From Chrysopilus asiliformis (lineage: Eukaryota > Arthropoda > Insecta > Diptera > Rhagionidae): a DNA stretch of 64,000 bases. This document shows positions 43,143-53,232 of the stretch, one piece after another (the stretch's first letter is position 1; every line of letters starts with the position of its first letter). Below the pieces are notes generated by a model, which did not search any database, was not told the DNA's origin, and worked only from the letters and a program-made list of their open reading frames with translations. The stretch is taken from contig OZ035963.1 in the NCBI GenBank assembly GCA_964034945.1, positions 37,640,361 through 37,704,360 on the forward strand, given 5' to 3'. The position numbers and the translations under genes are program-made.

Positions 43143-44210
43143 GTTCTACAACAAGATTTCCAATACCGACACATTTTCAAAAAAACCTAATTATTGCGTT
43201 ATATCCTAGCGAAACTATTGTTAGTAACAAATAAAAGACTTACTAATAATATGTATGTCAGACAAAATAAATAACATACTAGTAACTGTTGTATGAGGGA
43301 TGTCCGCTTGTACTTCATAATGTTTTCAATACAATAGATGGCGCTGATGGTGATTTAATAAGATTTTAAAAAGCCGAATACAGCTTTCCCATAGTTTTTA
43401 GCAATGATTCGATGCTGCGATGAGGTATTTAAATATGTGTATATTATTTAAAAAAAACAAAAAAATATTTAAAAAAATTGTAAATAAAAAAAAATAAGAA
43501 GCGAGACCCGAATCCAATCTCAGACCTTGCCGTTCGAAGCCCATCACTTTTCCATTCTGAGCCATACACTCACTTAGAATACCTTAGGTTAGAATTGCAT
43601 ACCTGTTTTCTCAATTATTTTGACAGGTTTTGGATTTGCTTCAGAAAATAAAAGTTTGATAGTTCGAGTCTTAGAAAAAAAAATCGTGATCGTGATTTTT
43701 TCTCTAAGATGTGAATATGAATTTTTTTTTCTAATAATTGAGCCTTTGATAGAAGACAAAACTTTTATTTGGGATAGGATGTCCATGCATAAAACCTTTT
43801 TAAGATATCACGTGTTACAAGTGACATTTAATGTTTGATTTTATAGTACCCGCTATTCCTTTAAAGTAGGTGTACTCGTATTGTCAATTTGACGGTGTGT
43901 TCGATTCAACAAATAGAAATGATATTCCGACATTCACTTCAGTTATCGACTCTTCAGTACTAAGAAAAGTTGAAGTCGCAAGCGAAAATAAATTGCGTTC
44001 ATTTCTACTTTTGATTCTATTTTAGTATTTTATCAGGCAAGAGCTTCTTTTATCCATCAAGAGCGGGCGTAAAAAATAAATTTCCTCCTCTTGTCTTGCG
44101 AAATAGCGAACAAAGTTAAAAATCAGACACATTCAGCATAAAGGATCTAAGGAACAAATAGATTGGTTTCTATTATGAAAAGCCATAAAGTTGGCTAAAG
44201 CTATGATATA
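43143..44210. other. Unassigned AT-rich DNA with a tRNA-like stretch
   Basis: No gene recognised. The frame 43620-43838 has no domain I recognise. Confidence 0.35.
43500..43572 (-). repeat. tRNA-like (SINE-type) sequence
   Basis: On the minus strand ATGGCTCAGAATGGAAAAGTG resembles an A box and GATTGGATTCGGGTCTCGC a B box about 30 bases later. No complete cloverleaf. An A/T-rich tail follows on the minus strand. Confidence 0.45.
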
Positions 44211-44529
44211 CAGTATCGGACAAAAGAAATTTTTTTTGTTTTAAGGTTAACTTTTTAGTGAGCTTATGAATTGGCAAACGGTCTTCAGGAAGGTTGTTGC
44301 ACGTGTTGAGAGTTCTCTGAATATACCTTAATAATATCGGGCCTTTAATTGCTTTTTTAACTAAAACGAAATTAAGCACAACAAAAGCAAATTTTTGGGT
44401 TAACTAAGCTTTTATCAAAAAAATTTGTGTTTGGTTGTAGATATTATAAAATAGGTTTAGTTCGGATCATATTCAGCCATCTCCTAATGCCGTCTCACAA
44501 GTACCTGAGTACTAACTTGCGCTTGCGTT

Positions 44530-45175
44530 TTGTAGGAGCAGTCAATAGTGGTCGACGATAGAATGCAGTTTCAAGGAGTTTTAACGTGCCGCAGTCAACT
44601 GTTTCAGTAATTTTGATGCGATATCGTCAGCGTAAATCTGTAGAAAACAAGGCGAAATATGGACGTCCAAAAAACCTCTGTTCGAGCTGACCAAAGTTCA
44701 TGCTGAATCGCCCCCGGGTGTCAAACAAAATATAACGGTTTGTACTGTACAATGTCGCCTGGTTGATGCTGGACGCCACGGAATGCGGAAGCCATTAATT
44801 TCCAAGAAGAACAAGACCAACCGACTAATTTAGGCCAAAGCTCATTTCGACAAAGACTGTCCCAAAGTGCTCTGGAGTGACGAAAGTAAGTTTTGTTTGT
44901 TCGGATCGGATTGTTTCGAGTGGGTTTGACGTCCTGTTGGCCAAAGATATAATCCCCGTTATCAAACTCCAACCGTTAAACACGGAGGGGATCAGAAATG
45001 GTGTGAGGAAGTATGTTGACATATTAAAAAAAAAATATATGCCACCTTTTGCCCTTTCCAACATCCCTCGTGATTGATATTTTCAACAGGATAACGACCC
45101 AAAGTATAAATCGAATGTAGCTTTAAATTTTTTTACAAGAAAATTCGAGTTTTGCCATGGCCATCACAAAGTCAC
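44530..45175 (+). pseudogene. Tc1-like transposase pseudogene
   Basis: Fragments in changing frames read as a Tc1 transposase: a helix-turn-helix region near 44570-44640; the first catalytic segment around 44870 (VLWSDESKFCLFGSD); then PTVKHGGDQ near 44970 and a QDNDPK-like segment near 45090 carrying the second Asp. Several stops and frameshifts, and loss of the C-terminal end, make it non-functional. Confidence 0.8.
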
Positions 45176-45227
45176 AAAAATTACTTTTGTCGTGCTTACT
45201 TACGTTTTTGTTAAAAAAAGCAATTAA

Positions 45228-45522
45228 CCCTTTCGGTATTTTGATGCCATATGGCATCATGCTAAAATTTTTTAATTGTCTTATTATTTATTTATTTTCA
45301 ACACTCTATTCTCATTCAGTGCACCATTAAGTGCATTTTTGACCCAATTTTGATTTTTTGGGTAAAAAGCTGGACCACAGTGGACGTATTTGAAAAAAAT
45401 TAAAATTTTTAATTTTTTTTTTAATTTTTTTTTGTTTTAAATGAATACTAATAGCTTAAAAATCATTAATTTGTATACAGAGTATTTTTAAAACCCACAG
45501 AAAAAAACATGTACCGAAAGGG
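45228..45522. mobile_element. piggyBac-like MITE nested in the Tc1 element
   Basis: CCCTTTCGGTA at the left and TACCGAAAGGG at the right are inverted and flanked by TTAA on both sides (45224-45227, 45523-45526). TTAA targets and CCCTTT ends are typical of piggyBac-type elements. 295 bp, no coding frame. Confidence 0.75.
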
Positions 45523-45675
45523 TTAAGGGCCAGATATTATTAAGGTACTTTGATATATTCGGAAAACCATCTCTAAGTGCAACAACTATCCTGAAGACCG
45601 TTTGCCAATTCATGACTTCAGTAAAAAGTTAACCTTAAAATAAAAAAAAATCAATTCTTTTTGTCCGATACTGTA

Positions 45676-46305
45676 CCTTCCATATTTTATATGTAAGTTT
45701 ATAATGCAACTGAATTTCGTGGTAGTAAGCTTTTTTTAGACAAAGTTTGCAGGAATTCTTTGTACACTAAAGAAGGAATTATTTTTCAATAACTACTGTA
45801 CACAGATAGCAGTGAATACTTGTCATTGTTATCATTTTAATCATCTTTTTTGTCGTCCTTCTATTATGTTTTTATTGTTTGTTGATATATATGACACGTG
45901 AAATGTTAGACCACGCAAAACCATATTTTTTTTTGTTGATTTTTAACCTTTTTGGTTCTTCTATGAAATAAAACAATTTCAACTTTTTCCCTTCTGGTTA
46001 TTTATTAAACCGACGTTTCGGTCATGTTTATGACCATTTTCAAGGTTCTACAATAGAAAATTTATTTTTTGACCAACTCAGAAAGATTACATAATTGAAC
46101 AATTATTATTTTACTTACTTTTGAAATAAACTAAAAAAAATTTTATATATTAACATGAAGCACAAGTTAAAAATAGTGACGAAATAAAAATAAAAATAAA
46201 AATCTAAAGCACTGGACGTACATTTCAATAAATAAATACGACGTCACATAACAATAATTGGAATTAAAACTATGGTAGAGCTGAACAACTAATAACAGTT
46301 TATGC
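45676..46305. other. Unassigned AT-rich DNA with a hammerhead-like motif
   Basis: No gene recognised; see the motif at 46010-46045. Confidence 0.35.
46010..46045 (-). repeat. Hammerhead-ribozyme-like motif, probably from a Penelope-type element, degenerate
   Basis: The minus strand reads CTTGAAAATGGTCAT, a loop, ATGACCGAAACGTCGG. GGTCAT and ATGACC pair as a stem followed by GAAAC, as in stem II and the GAAA core of a hammerhead. The expected CUGAUGA core on the other side is altered to TTGAAAA, so self-cleavage is unlikely. Penelope-like elements carry such motifs with CGAAACGTC, which is why I suggest that origin. Confidence 0.35.
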
Positions 46306-47474
46306 TGATCATGGCTGCGTTCATAATTGCAGAAATCTAACGCAGTACTGCGCAAAAGTCAGCTGCGCGCAGAAAGTCTGCGGTGCAGCAGACTTTTGGA
46401 CTGCTTTAGCTGCTGCAGTCCGTTCATAACCTGCTTGGCTGAGTAAAGAAAGAAATAGAGAATCTGACAGCTAAGATTTTCTATTGACAGTTTTCGTTTT
46501 TGATAGTTCTGTACACGAATATTTTCATTGTCTCCAATAAAATGAGCAATCCAATGTTATTTAATTTGTTTTTGAATTCAATTCTCGATTGTATACAAAC
46601 TCCGAAATCAACTGTATTAAAGGCTTTTCGTATTTTGGAGTAGAAAAGAAAACGCCGTCGTTTTTTGCTAAGTCGAGTGATCAGACGCAATATTACACAA
46701 TATTATGTTTTATACGTGACAAGCAAATTACCAAACAACCATGCAGGATTCGACGATTTTTATGCCCCCGGGCTAACTTTTGAAACAGTTCGGGTTTCAC
46801 TTTCGTAGTACATCCATTGGAAAGGTATCCTTTCAAAGGTACCCGAACTGGTTCAGAAATTAGCCCGGGGGCATAAAAATCGTCGAAAAATGCATAAGAT
46901 GGCAGCTGACCACCCCTCTGCAGTTCCCCGCCAAAAAAGAGCTTATGTCCATGAAACTAGAGCAAAATACATTTCTAATGCTGGTACAACCAAAGTGAAA
47001 TCCAAAAGTTAGTCAAGGGGCATTTTCGTGCATCGTTCTTTCTTTTTGACATCATCTTGTGAGAACGGAAAATCGGCCTTAATTTCTGTAATATTACGTA
47101 GAACCATTTTCCACAAAGCAGATTTCTTTCGCTCCCCGGAATTGAACATTCGCTCTAATTTGAGCATTCGCTCCACTTTTTGTCATCCCGCAACTCATTA
47201 AAACTCAAAATTTTAATGTAATTTTTCACATTTTATTAATGTTATTTACGAGTACTTAGATCTCGCTATCGCTGTCCGCCATTATTTCACAAATGTTACA
47301 TTCTGCGGCGTTATCGTCAGCTAAATTTCTTTACTGCGCTTGCTGCGCAGTTGCTGCCGAAAATTTTCTGCAGGCTGCTTTCATGAACGTACTGCACACT
47401 GCGCAGATATGATGATGAACGGGCTGCTTTAGTACTGCGTTAGATCTGCAATTATGAACGCAGCCCATGTATTT
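46306..47474. mobile_element. DNA element with GGCTGCGTTCATAATTGCAG ends
   Basis: The left end (GGCTGCGTTCATAATTGCAG, then ATCTAACGCAGTACTG) is repeated inverted at the right end (..CAGTACTAAAGCAGCCC nearby and ..CTGCAATTATGAACGCAGCC). CAT lies on both outer flanks and might be a 3-bp duplication. The interior has no recognisable transposase and includes a smaller nested MITE. Superfamily not assigned. Confidence 0.6.
46749..46887. mobile_element. Nested MITE with CCCCCGGGCTAA inverted repeats
   Basis: TTCGACGATTTTTATGCCCC is followed by CGGGCTAA at the left and its exact complement at the right, giving about 28-bp inverted repeats. A second inner pair, CAGTTCGGGT/ACCCGAACTG, allows the whole 139 bp to fold. 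Confidence 0.75.
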
Positions 47475-48145
47475 GCTTGTTTGATTGGATTAAGTGTATC
47501 TCATCGCCGTAATCGTTTATTGTTGGTAGATCACTGTCATTTGTATGAGTCCGTCTTCTCTTGCGAGAGCTTTTCTCATCGTCAAGAAGAGAGCAGTATA
47601 TCGCAGAGATATCGTCCGTGTCACGTTTAATGTTGTAAGTGTTTTCGGTGTATATGTGAAGAGCTTCATCTGCCAGCCGTTTTTTGAAGTTTTTTTTTGT
47701 GTGGATAGTATTTTTGTTTTTTCAAAATCAGGTGAATGGCCATGAGTGTTAAAATATTTTTAATTTAATTGTAAAACTACATTTTAATTTTTATAACTGA
47801 CAAAATAGAACTGTATACTTATATACTCTTATACCACACCTCATAGCTAACGGACATTTGAATAAACTTATTCAAGTATTTCTGAAATTTGTCAGCAAAA
47901 CGTTTAAATCAGACGTGGGCAAGAGAAAATTAAAACGGGCCAAACATATACCAACAAGCCAAAATAGACTTCAGAAAATCGAGTACACTGTGAGAAAATG
48001 TCTTTAAACAGGCATTTTAAATTTCTTAGCAAAAAATATATTTTTATATCATTTAGTCAAAAGCCCTCTTACCGCGTCAAGGTAGATATAATAAAGAAGG
48101 TTTGCTAACCTATCTAAAGGTTATCTAGCCTATATATATATATAC
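47475..48145. other. Flank of the errantivirus, AT-rich, ending in a TA repeat
   Basis: No gene recognised. The segment ends in TATATATATATAC, the target into which the following element inserted. Confidence 0.45.
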
Positions 48146-48559
48146 AATTAACTTTTTTATTTACTTTTAATGAAAAAAATATATTTTTTATAGTGGACGT
48201 CACTTGTCCACTTTTCAATAAAACACCAATTACTTTTTAATATTTTATTGAGAGCCTGAGGCTACAGAGTTAGAATTGTGGTGAAACAGATTCTGGAACT
48301 AAAGATAATCTCTTATGCTAGGGCTATTTATACCTTTAGATAAGCCATGAAATAGTTTACAATAATAATCTTTAAAATAAGATGTTTCATCCCATGATTC
48401 AATGATTTGTTATATTTTAGGTGATATATTCCATTTGTTTAATCAGGTGTCATTGAATCATTGTCTGATTTCATCATTCTGAATGTTCTTAGTATCTAAC
48501 TTAATGAATCATTGGCTTTTTACCGTTCTTTAATTTTCATATAAATTTTATGCTTAACT
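48146..48559 (-). repeat. 3' LTR of element 3 (414 bp)
   Basis: Reads identical to 55505-55918. It contains a TATA-like CTATTTATA complement at 48324-48332 and an AATAAA polyadenylation-signal complement near 48243-48248. Confidence 0.95.
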
Positions 48560-48571
48560 CTTCCCTCCTGA
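48560..48571 (-). other. Polypurine tract of element 3
   Basis: The minus strand reads AGGAGGGAAG directly before the 3' LTR, the expected plus-strand primer. Confidence 0.8.
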
Positions 48572-48599
48572 AGACTTTTTGTCCTCAAAAAGATTAATT

Positions 48600-50016
48600 T
48601 TAATTTCCTGATGAAAGATTTTCCAACTCAAATTCTACTGAGGGTTTTGGAATAAAATTTATGATTTTGGTTTTTTTCATTTTCCTTAACCAAATTACAA
48701 TTATTACAATAATTATTAATATGATTAAATACAATATAATGTCATTTGTTATGGAATGTATATTTGTTTGATTTAATTTCTCAATTTGTTTCATATTTTC
48801 CATATGTAATTTATCTACATTTATTTTGACATATGATTCTGTAAGATTGGTTTGGAACATTGGTGGTAAGGGTTGGTAATTTCTAATTTCTTTTGACATA
48901 AATCTTTGGTTATTAAGTTCTATTGAACAGTTTTCTATTTGAATTAAAAAACTTCCTTTTAATGTTTTTGTTTGATTCTCGCATTCGATAAAAAGATTAC
49001 CTTCGTAATTATCAATGAATATCAAATTTTCATTAATTTCTTCAATTATTATATTAATGTTGTATTTATTAGTGCAATTTGCATTGATACCCGCTATTAA
49101 CTTGGGAATGCAAGATTCTCTTGAAAGATTTATTAAATCATTGTTTTTGCATATTGAAACATCCTGAAATGTGCTACATTTTTGACGTATAGCGTAATAA
49201 TTTCCGTTATTAACTAAAAAGTTATCGTATTCCAAATCAATTTGTTTTTTATTATTAGTAATAGATTTTAAGACTAAGTGGTCATATTCTTGTTTTTCTG
49301 TCATTGGAATGACTATTATGTAGAGAATTACGTATTCTTTAATTGCTACATACGGGGTTGCAAAATTTAGAGCTTCCGCTTCATTGTTATAGGGTAGGGT
49401 TTGTGTAACTTTGATTATTTGTTCCAACTCTTTCCTATCTAGGATCTTTGTATTAATTATTCCCTTTTTTGCCCAATGTATTGAATCCGTGATTTGGTCT
49501 ATTTCATGTTTCATTATTAATAATTTGTTAAAAATGTTCTGTGCTAGGTCTGCGTGAAGTATTTCATTGTAATTTTTTAGTATTTTATTAGAGACGTCAA
49601 AAATTCTTTTGTTGATTATAATTTGCTGTTTATTGTTCTCTATGAGTTGATTTTGTGTGGTCAGGATTGTTTCAAGATCATTGGCATCAGGTGATCCTGC
49701 GATCCATTTCCAAGCCGATCCTATCCAATTGATAGATCTTTTTATTTTGTGTGGCTTGAGTTCTTGTAATTGGGTTTCTATGTTATACTGGAGGTGTCTA
49801 ATTTGGGGTATTAAAGGAGAGGAATCGTTAATTTTGGAATTAACGACTGCAATTATGGTTTCATGAGCTTGGATATAATCTGTAAGATTGATGATGTGAA
49901 TTATTTTGAAGTTTCCTTCTGTAATTCGTCCCGGTCCCACTTTAATTGTGGCGAGGGGTGTGTTGGTATATTCAAATATTTTGATATTAGCGTTGGCCAA
50001 CCAAAAGGTGGCAAAC
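48600..50016 (-). CDS. env: Env glycoprotein of element 3 (main exon)
   Basis: This exon encodes a class-I-type fusion glycoprotein related to gypsy Env and baculovirus F proteins (family inference). A basic cleavage motif (KIKR, codon ending at 49737) separates a short N-terminal subunit from a long membrane subunit that starts SINWIGSAWKWIAG, the likely fusion peptide region. Heptad-like helices follow, then a Cys-bearing ectodomain with several N-x-S/T glycosylation sites. One membrane anchor (IILYLIILIIIVIIVIWL) and a basic cytoplasmic tail end the protein. The frame has no ATG near its beginning: it opens directly at a strong splice acceptor (TTATTTTCAG, intron ends 50017). The start codon is expected from a spliced upstream exon at 54949-54968. 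No stop or shift interrupts it; length is normal. Confidence 0.88.
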
Positions 50017-50064
50017 CTGAAAATAAGGATCTATTGTGAGAAAATGGGATTAGTTTATAGAGAA

Positions 50065-53000
50065 CTAGTCATTTTTAATGTTTGTTTTGTGGATTCGTTT
50101 ACCACTAAATGTTGTGACAGTGACTCTATGGTTGTCTTTGACAATTTCTTTAACGAATTTTTGCTTTAATTTCCCTTTCCTTCCAGGGGCTTTTACATAA
50201 ATTATATCTCCAGTATTGTAATTTTTTGGGTCTTTACGTTTTTTGTTTTCATAATTTAATCGCTGTTGTTGAATTCTCTCAATCAAATGTTTTGTTTTTA
50301 TGTTTGCTTGTTCACGGGCAGTGGTAAGTTCTTCTAATGTTTTCGATGGGTGTCTACCATAAAATATGGTAGCCGGAGTCTCCTTTATAACACTATGAAT
50401 GGAATTATTGTAGCGATCGGTAGCTATTATTGCTAATTCGGTTATTGGTTTGTTTGTATATTCTTTTTGTAGACAACGAATAATTTCTTGAATAGTAGAA
50501 TGTACCCTTTCTACTTGGCCGTTAACTTCACTTCTGGATGATGGTGTCAAATAAATTTCTATTCCTAGATTATCTAAAAATTCTGTAATTATCGGAGTAG
50601 TTAAAGCTTTGTCCCTATCCATGACTAATAATCTGGGAGTTGTATAGTAATGTATCAATTCAAAAATTTTACTTTTTAGATGTAATGCTGACTTATTTTC
50701 GATTGGAAATATTTTAGAGAATTTTGAAAATTTGTCTATTGATGTTAGGAATAATTGTCCATCCAATTCCATTATATCGATGTGGACAATTTCTGTTGGA
50801 TATTGTGGAATAGGGGTAGATTGGAGTTTGTTGTTTGTGGGGTGTCTGTCATACTTGCTTTCTTTGCAAATGTTACAGTTCTTGATAATTTCTTTAATTC
50901 TTGCTGTCATCTGAGGGAAATAATATTGCAATATGATTTTTTCCTTGTTCTCTTTTGATGCTCTGTGTGCTGATCTATGTTCCTTCAGGACAATTTCCAA
51001 TAGTTGCTCTTCATCAATTACATCCGTTACAATTTTTTGTGTAAATCTGATTTTAAGATTTTGTCCAAAATGTTCTCTATATGTTTGTTGAATTAGGTGC
51101 ATTATATGTTCAGGAGCTTTTAGTCCATTTAAGACATCTGATCTCATTTCTGTCTTTAATATTTCTTTTATTATTTCTTCTGTAAAACAGTTTTTGGTTA
51201 TTGTTTTCCTATGGTATCCTGGATGTGGTAATTCATAAGTACGACCTTCCACACTTCCTTCTAAAAGTATTACTTGATTTTTGAACACGTTGATAGGAGA
51301 TTCTGTACTTATGATTAGGTCGGTGGCATCCTCATCTGCACTGTGTTGTGTTGTGGTTGAAGTATTACATTCACTGATGTTCATTCTAGAGAGGGCATCT
51401 GCGACTGTATTTGTTTTGCCTGGTTTGTAAATCATTTCATGATTGTACTCTTCAAGTCTAGATTTCCATCGCTTTAATTTGGCGTTATTGTTTTTGTTGC
51501 TAAGGGCATAAGTTAGGGGTTGATGGTCTGTGATGATTCTTATTTTTTTCGCACCGTATAGGTAGTTCCGTAGATTCTCAAGAGACCAAATAATGGCTAA
51601 CATTTCCTTTTCGTTCGTAGCATAGTTTTGTTCCGTGGAGTTCAGACTCCTAGAGATGTAAGTGATTGGTTTGTCTTTACCAATTTCTCCTTGCGAAAGA
51701 ACTGCACCTATGGCGTAATTGGATGCATCTGTCGTTAATAAGAATGGTTGTTCAAAATCTGGGAAAATTAATAAGTCTGAAGAAGTCAATTGGTTTTTTA
51801 ATAGATTGAAGGCTTCTCTTTCTTCTTCATTCAATTTGATTGTTAATTTTTTAGATTGATTCTTCTTTATGCGAGATAATTCTCCACCAGTCAGTTTTGT
51901 CAATGGTTTAGCTATCTTGGCGAAATCCTTTATAAATCTTCTATAATAGGAAGCAAATCCTAAGAATGATTTGAGTTCTTTTAAGTTTGCAGGTTCGATT
52001 GTATTGTTTATTGCTTGGATTTTCTTCGGGTCTGCTTTTATTCCTTTATTAGAAATTATGAAGCCAAGAAATTCCGTTTCTTGTTTAAAGAATTCTGTTT
52101 TGTCCAAATTAACCTTTAAATTCGCATGAAGTAATTTTGAAAAGATTTCCCTTATGTCATTAAAATGTTGTTCCATTGTTTTACTAAAGATGATTATGTC
52201 ATCTATGTAAACATAACACTGTTTCCCAATATTTTCCTTTAAAACGTCGTCAATCATTCGTTGAAAAATTGCTGGTGCATTTTTCAGGCCAAAAGGAAGT
52301 CTCAGGAATTCATACTTCCCATTTAGTGTCGAAAATGCAGTTTTTTCGATATCTCCTTCCTTCATCCGTATTTGATGAAAGCCAGACGTCAGGTCGATGG
52401 TAGTGAAATATTTGGCTTCTCCAAGATTCGCCAATGTGCTGGAGATATCCGGTATTGGGTATTTGTCTGCTATTGTAACTTCGTTTAGTTTTTTATAATC
52501 AATTACCATTCTAAATTTTTTTTCTCCACTTGAATCTAATTTTTTTGGTACTATCCAAATTGGGGCGTTGTAGGGAGATTTTGAAGGTCTGATAACATTT
52601 TCTTCGAGAAGTTTCTTGATTTGTTTATTCACTTCCTCCCTCATATTGACTGGATAAGGGTAAGTTTTGGCATAAATTGGAATGTCGGTAGTCGTCCTTA
52701 CTTCCGCTCTTACATTGGTAACTATTGTTATTTTATCATTAGGTTGAGAAAATATGGGGTTGTATTCGCTGATTATATTATTTAGTTTTTCTTTCTGGTC
52801 CTTTGAAAGATGATCAATTCTAATATCGAGATGATTGACATCCGTTGATTGTTTCATTAGTAGTGGTATTTCAACACCTGGGTATATTTTTATTATAGAC
52901 TTTCCTCTGTCTATAACGGCTTCCAGTTGTCTTAATGTATCATCACCGATTATTCCGTCGAAGGTTTTCAAGGATGGTAGTAAAAAGAATTTCACTGGAA

Positions 53001-53232
53001 TATTGTTTCCATAAATGGAAAATATTCTTCCAGTGGCTGAATGGTTTATTTTCAACTTTCCTCCTACTGAATTGATAAAAAATGGTCTTTCCACTGGTCT
53101 ATATAGTCGTACATGTTCTGGTTTGATGAAATTTTTGTTCGCTCCGGTGTCAATTAGTAATTTGAGTATTTTGCCTTCAGGAGTTTTGTATTCTAAGTAG
53201 GGTGTTGCGCTAACCCTTCCTGATAAAAATTT
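50065..53232 (-). CDS. pol: Pol polyprotein of element 3
   Basis: Read as a Gag-Pol fusion from the slippery site. Order: aspartic protease with DTGA at 53140-53151; reverse transcriptase with YVYIDD at about 52200-52215; RNase H (TTDASN; TDHQPL); an integrase zinc module around 50860-50975 (HRSAHRAS ... CNICK); and the integrase core (HIDIMELDG, MDRDKAL, VNGQVERVH between about 50775 and 50515). It ends with a basic tail after NTGDIIYVKAPGRKGK. The first Met in the frame (53094) lies downstream of the protease active site and cannot be the real start. No inactivating change is seen. Pol ends 48 nt before the env exon begins. Confidence 0.93.
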   Translation of the reverse strand, partial: KFLSGRVSATPYLEYKTPEGKILKLLIDTGANKNFIKPEHVRLYRPVERPFFINSVGGKLKINHSATGRIFSIYGNNIPVKFFLLPSLKTFDGIIGDDTLRQLEAVIDRGKSIIKIYPGVEIPLLMKQSTDVNHLDIRIDHLSKDQKEKLNNIISEYNPIFSQPNDKITIVTNVRAEVRTTTDIPIYAKTYPYPVNMREEVNKQIKKLLEENVIRPSKSPYNAPIWIVPKKLDSSGEKKFRMVIDYKKLNEVTIADKYPIPDISSTLANLGEAKYFTTIDLTSGFHQIRMKEGDIEKTAFSTLNGKYEFLRLPFGLKNAPAIFQRMIDDVLKENIGKQCYVYIDDIIIFSKTMEQHFNDIREIFSKLLHANLKVNLDKTEFFKQETEFLGFIISNKGIKADPKKIQAINNTIEPANLKELKSFLGFASYYRRFIKDFAKIAKPLTKLTGGELSRIKKNQSKKLTIKLNEEEREAFNLLKNQLTSSDLLIFPDFEQPFLLTTDASNYAIGAVLSQGEIGKDKPITYISRSLNSTEQNYATNEKEMLAIIWSLENLRNYLYGAKKIRIITDHQPLTYALSNKNNNAKLKRWKSRLEEYNHEMIYKPGKTNTVADALSRMNISECNTSTTTQHSADEDATDLIISTESPINVFKNQVILLEGSVEGRTYELPHPGYHRKTITKNCFTEEIIKEILKTEMRSDVLNGLKAPEHIMHLIQQTYREHFGQNLKIRFTQKIVTDVIDEEQLLEIVLKEHRSAHRASKENKEKIILQYYFPQMTARIKEIIKNCNICKESKYDRHPTNNKLQSTPIPQYPTEIVHIDIMELDGQLFLTSIDKFSKFSKIFPIENKSALHLKSKIFELIHYYTTPRLLVMDRDKALTTPIITEFLDNLGIEIYLTPSSRSEVNGQVERVHSTIQEIIRCLQKEYTNKPITELAIIATDRYNNSIHSVIKETPATIFYGRHPSKTLEELTTAREQANIKTKHLIERIQQQRLNYENKKRKDPKNYNTGDIIYVKAPGRKGKLKQKFVKEIVKDNHRVTVTTFSGKRIHKTNIKND

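Larger units (their letters stand above)
44211..45673 (+). mobile_element. Tc1-type transposon with long inverted repeats, decayed
   Basis: The ends CAGTATCGGACAAAAGAA and their complement belong to inverted repeats of roughly 150-170 bp that include AAGGTTAACTTTTTA and TTGGCAAACGGTCTTCAGGA. TA flanks the element at 44209-44210 and 45674-45675. A broken Tc1 transposase lies inside, and a small TTAA-flanked MITE has inserted near the right end. Confidence 0.85.

Noticed and set aside
48600..50000. env starting at the first codon of its long open frame (position 50000)
   Set aside because: That codon is TTG, not ATG, and a splice acceptor lies 17 bases upstream; a spliced start is far more likely.
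50065..53094. pol of element 3 starting at the Met at 53094
   Set aside because: The protease active site DTGA lies upstream of that Met in the same frame, so the frame must be entered earlier by frameshift.
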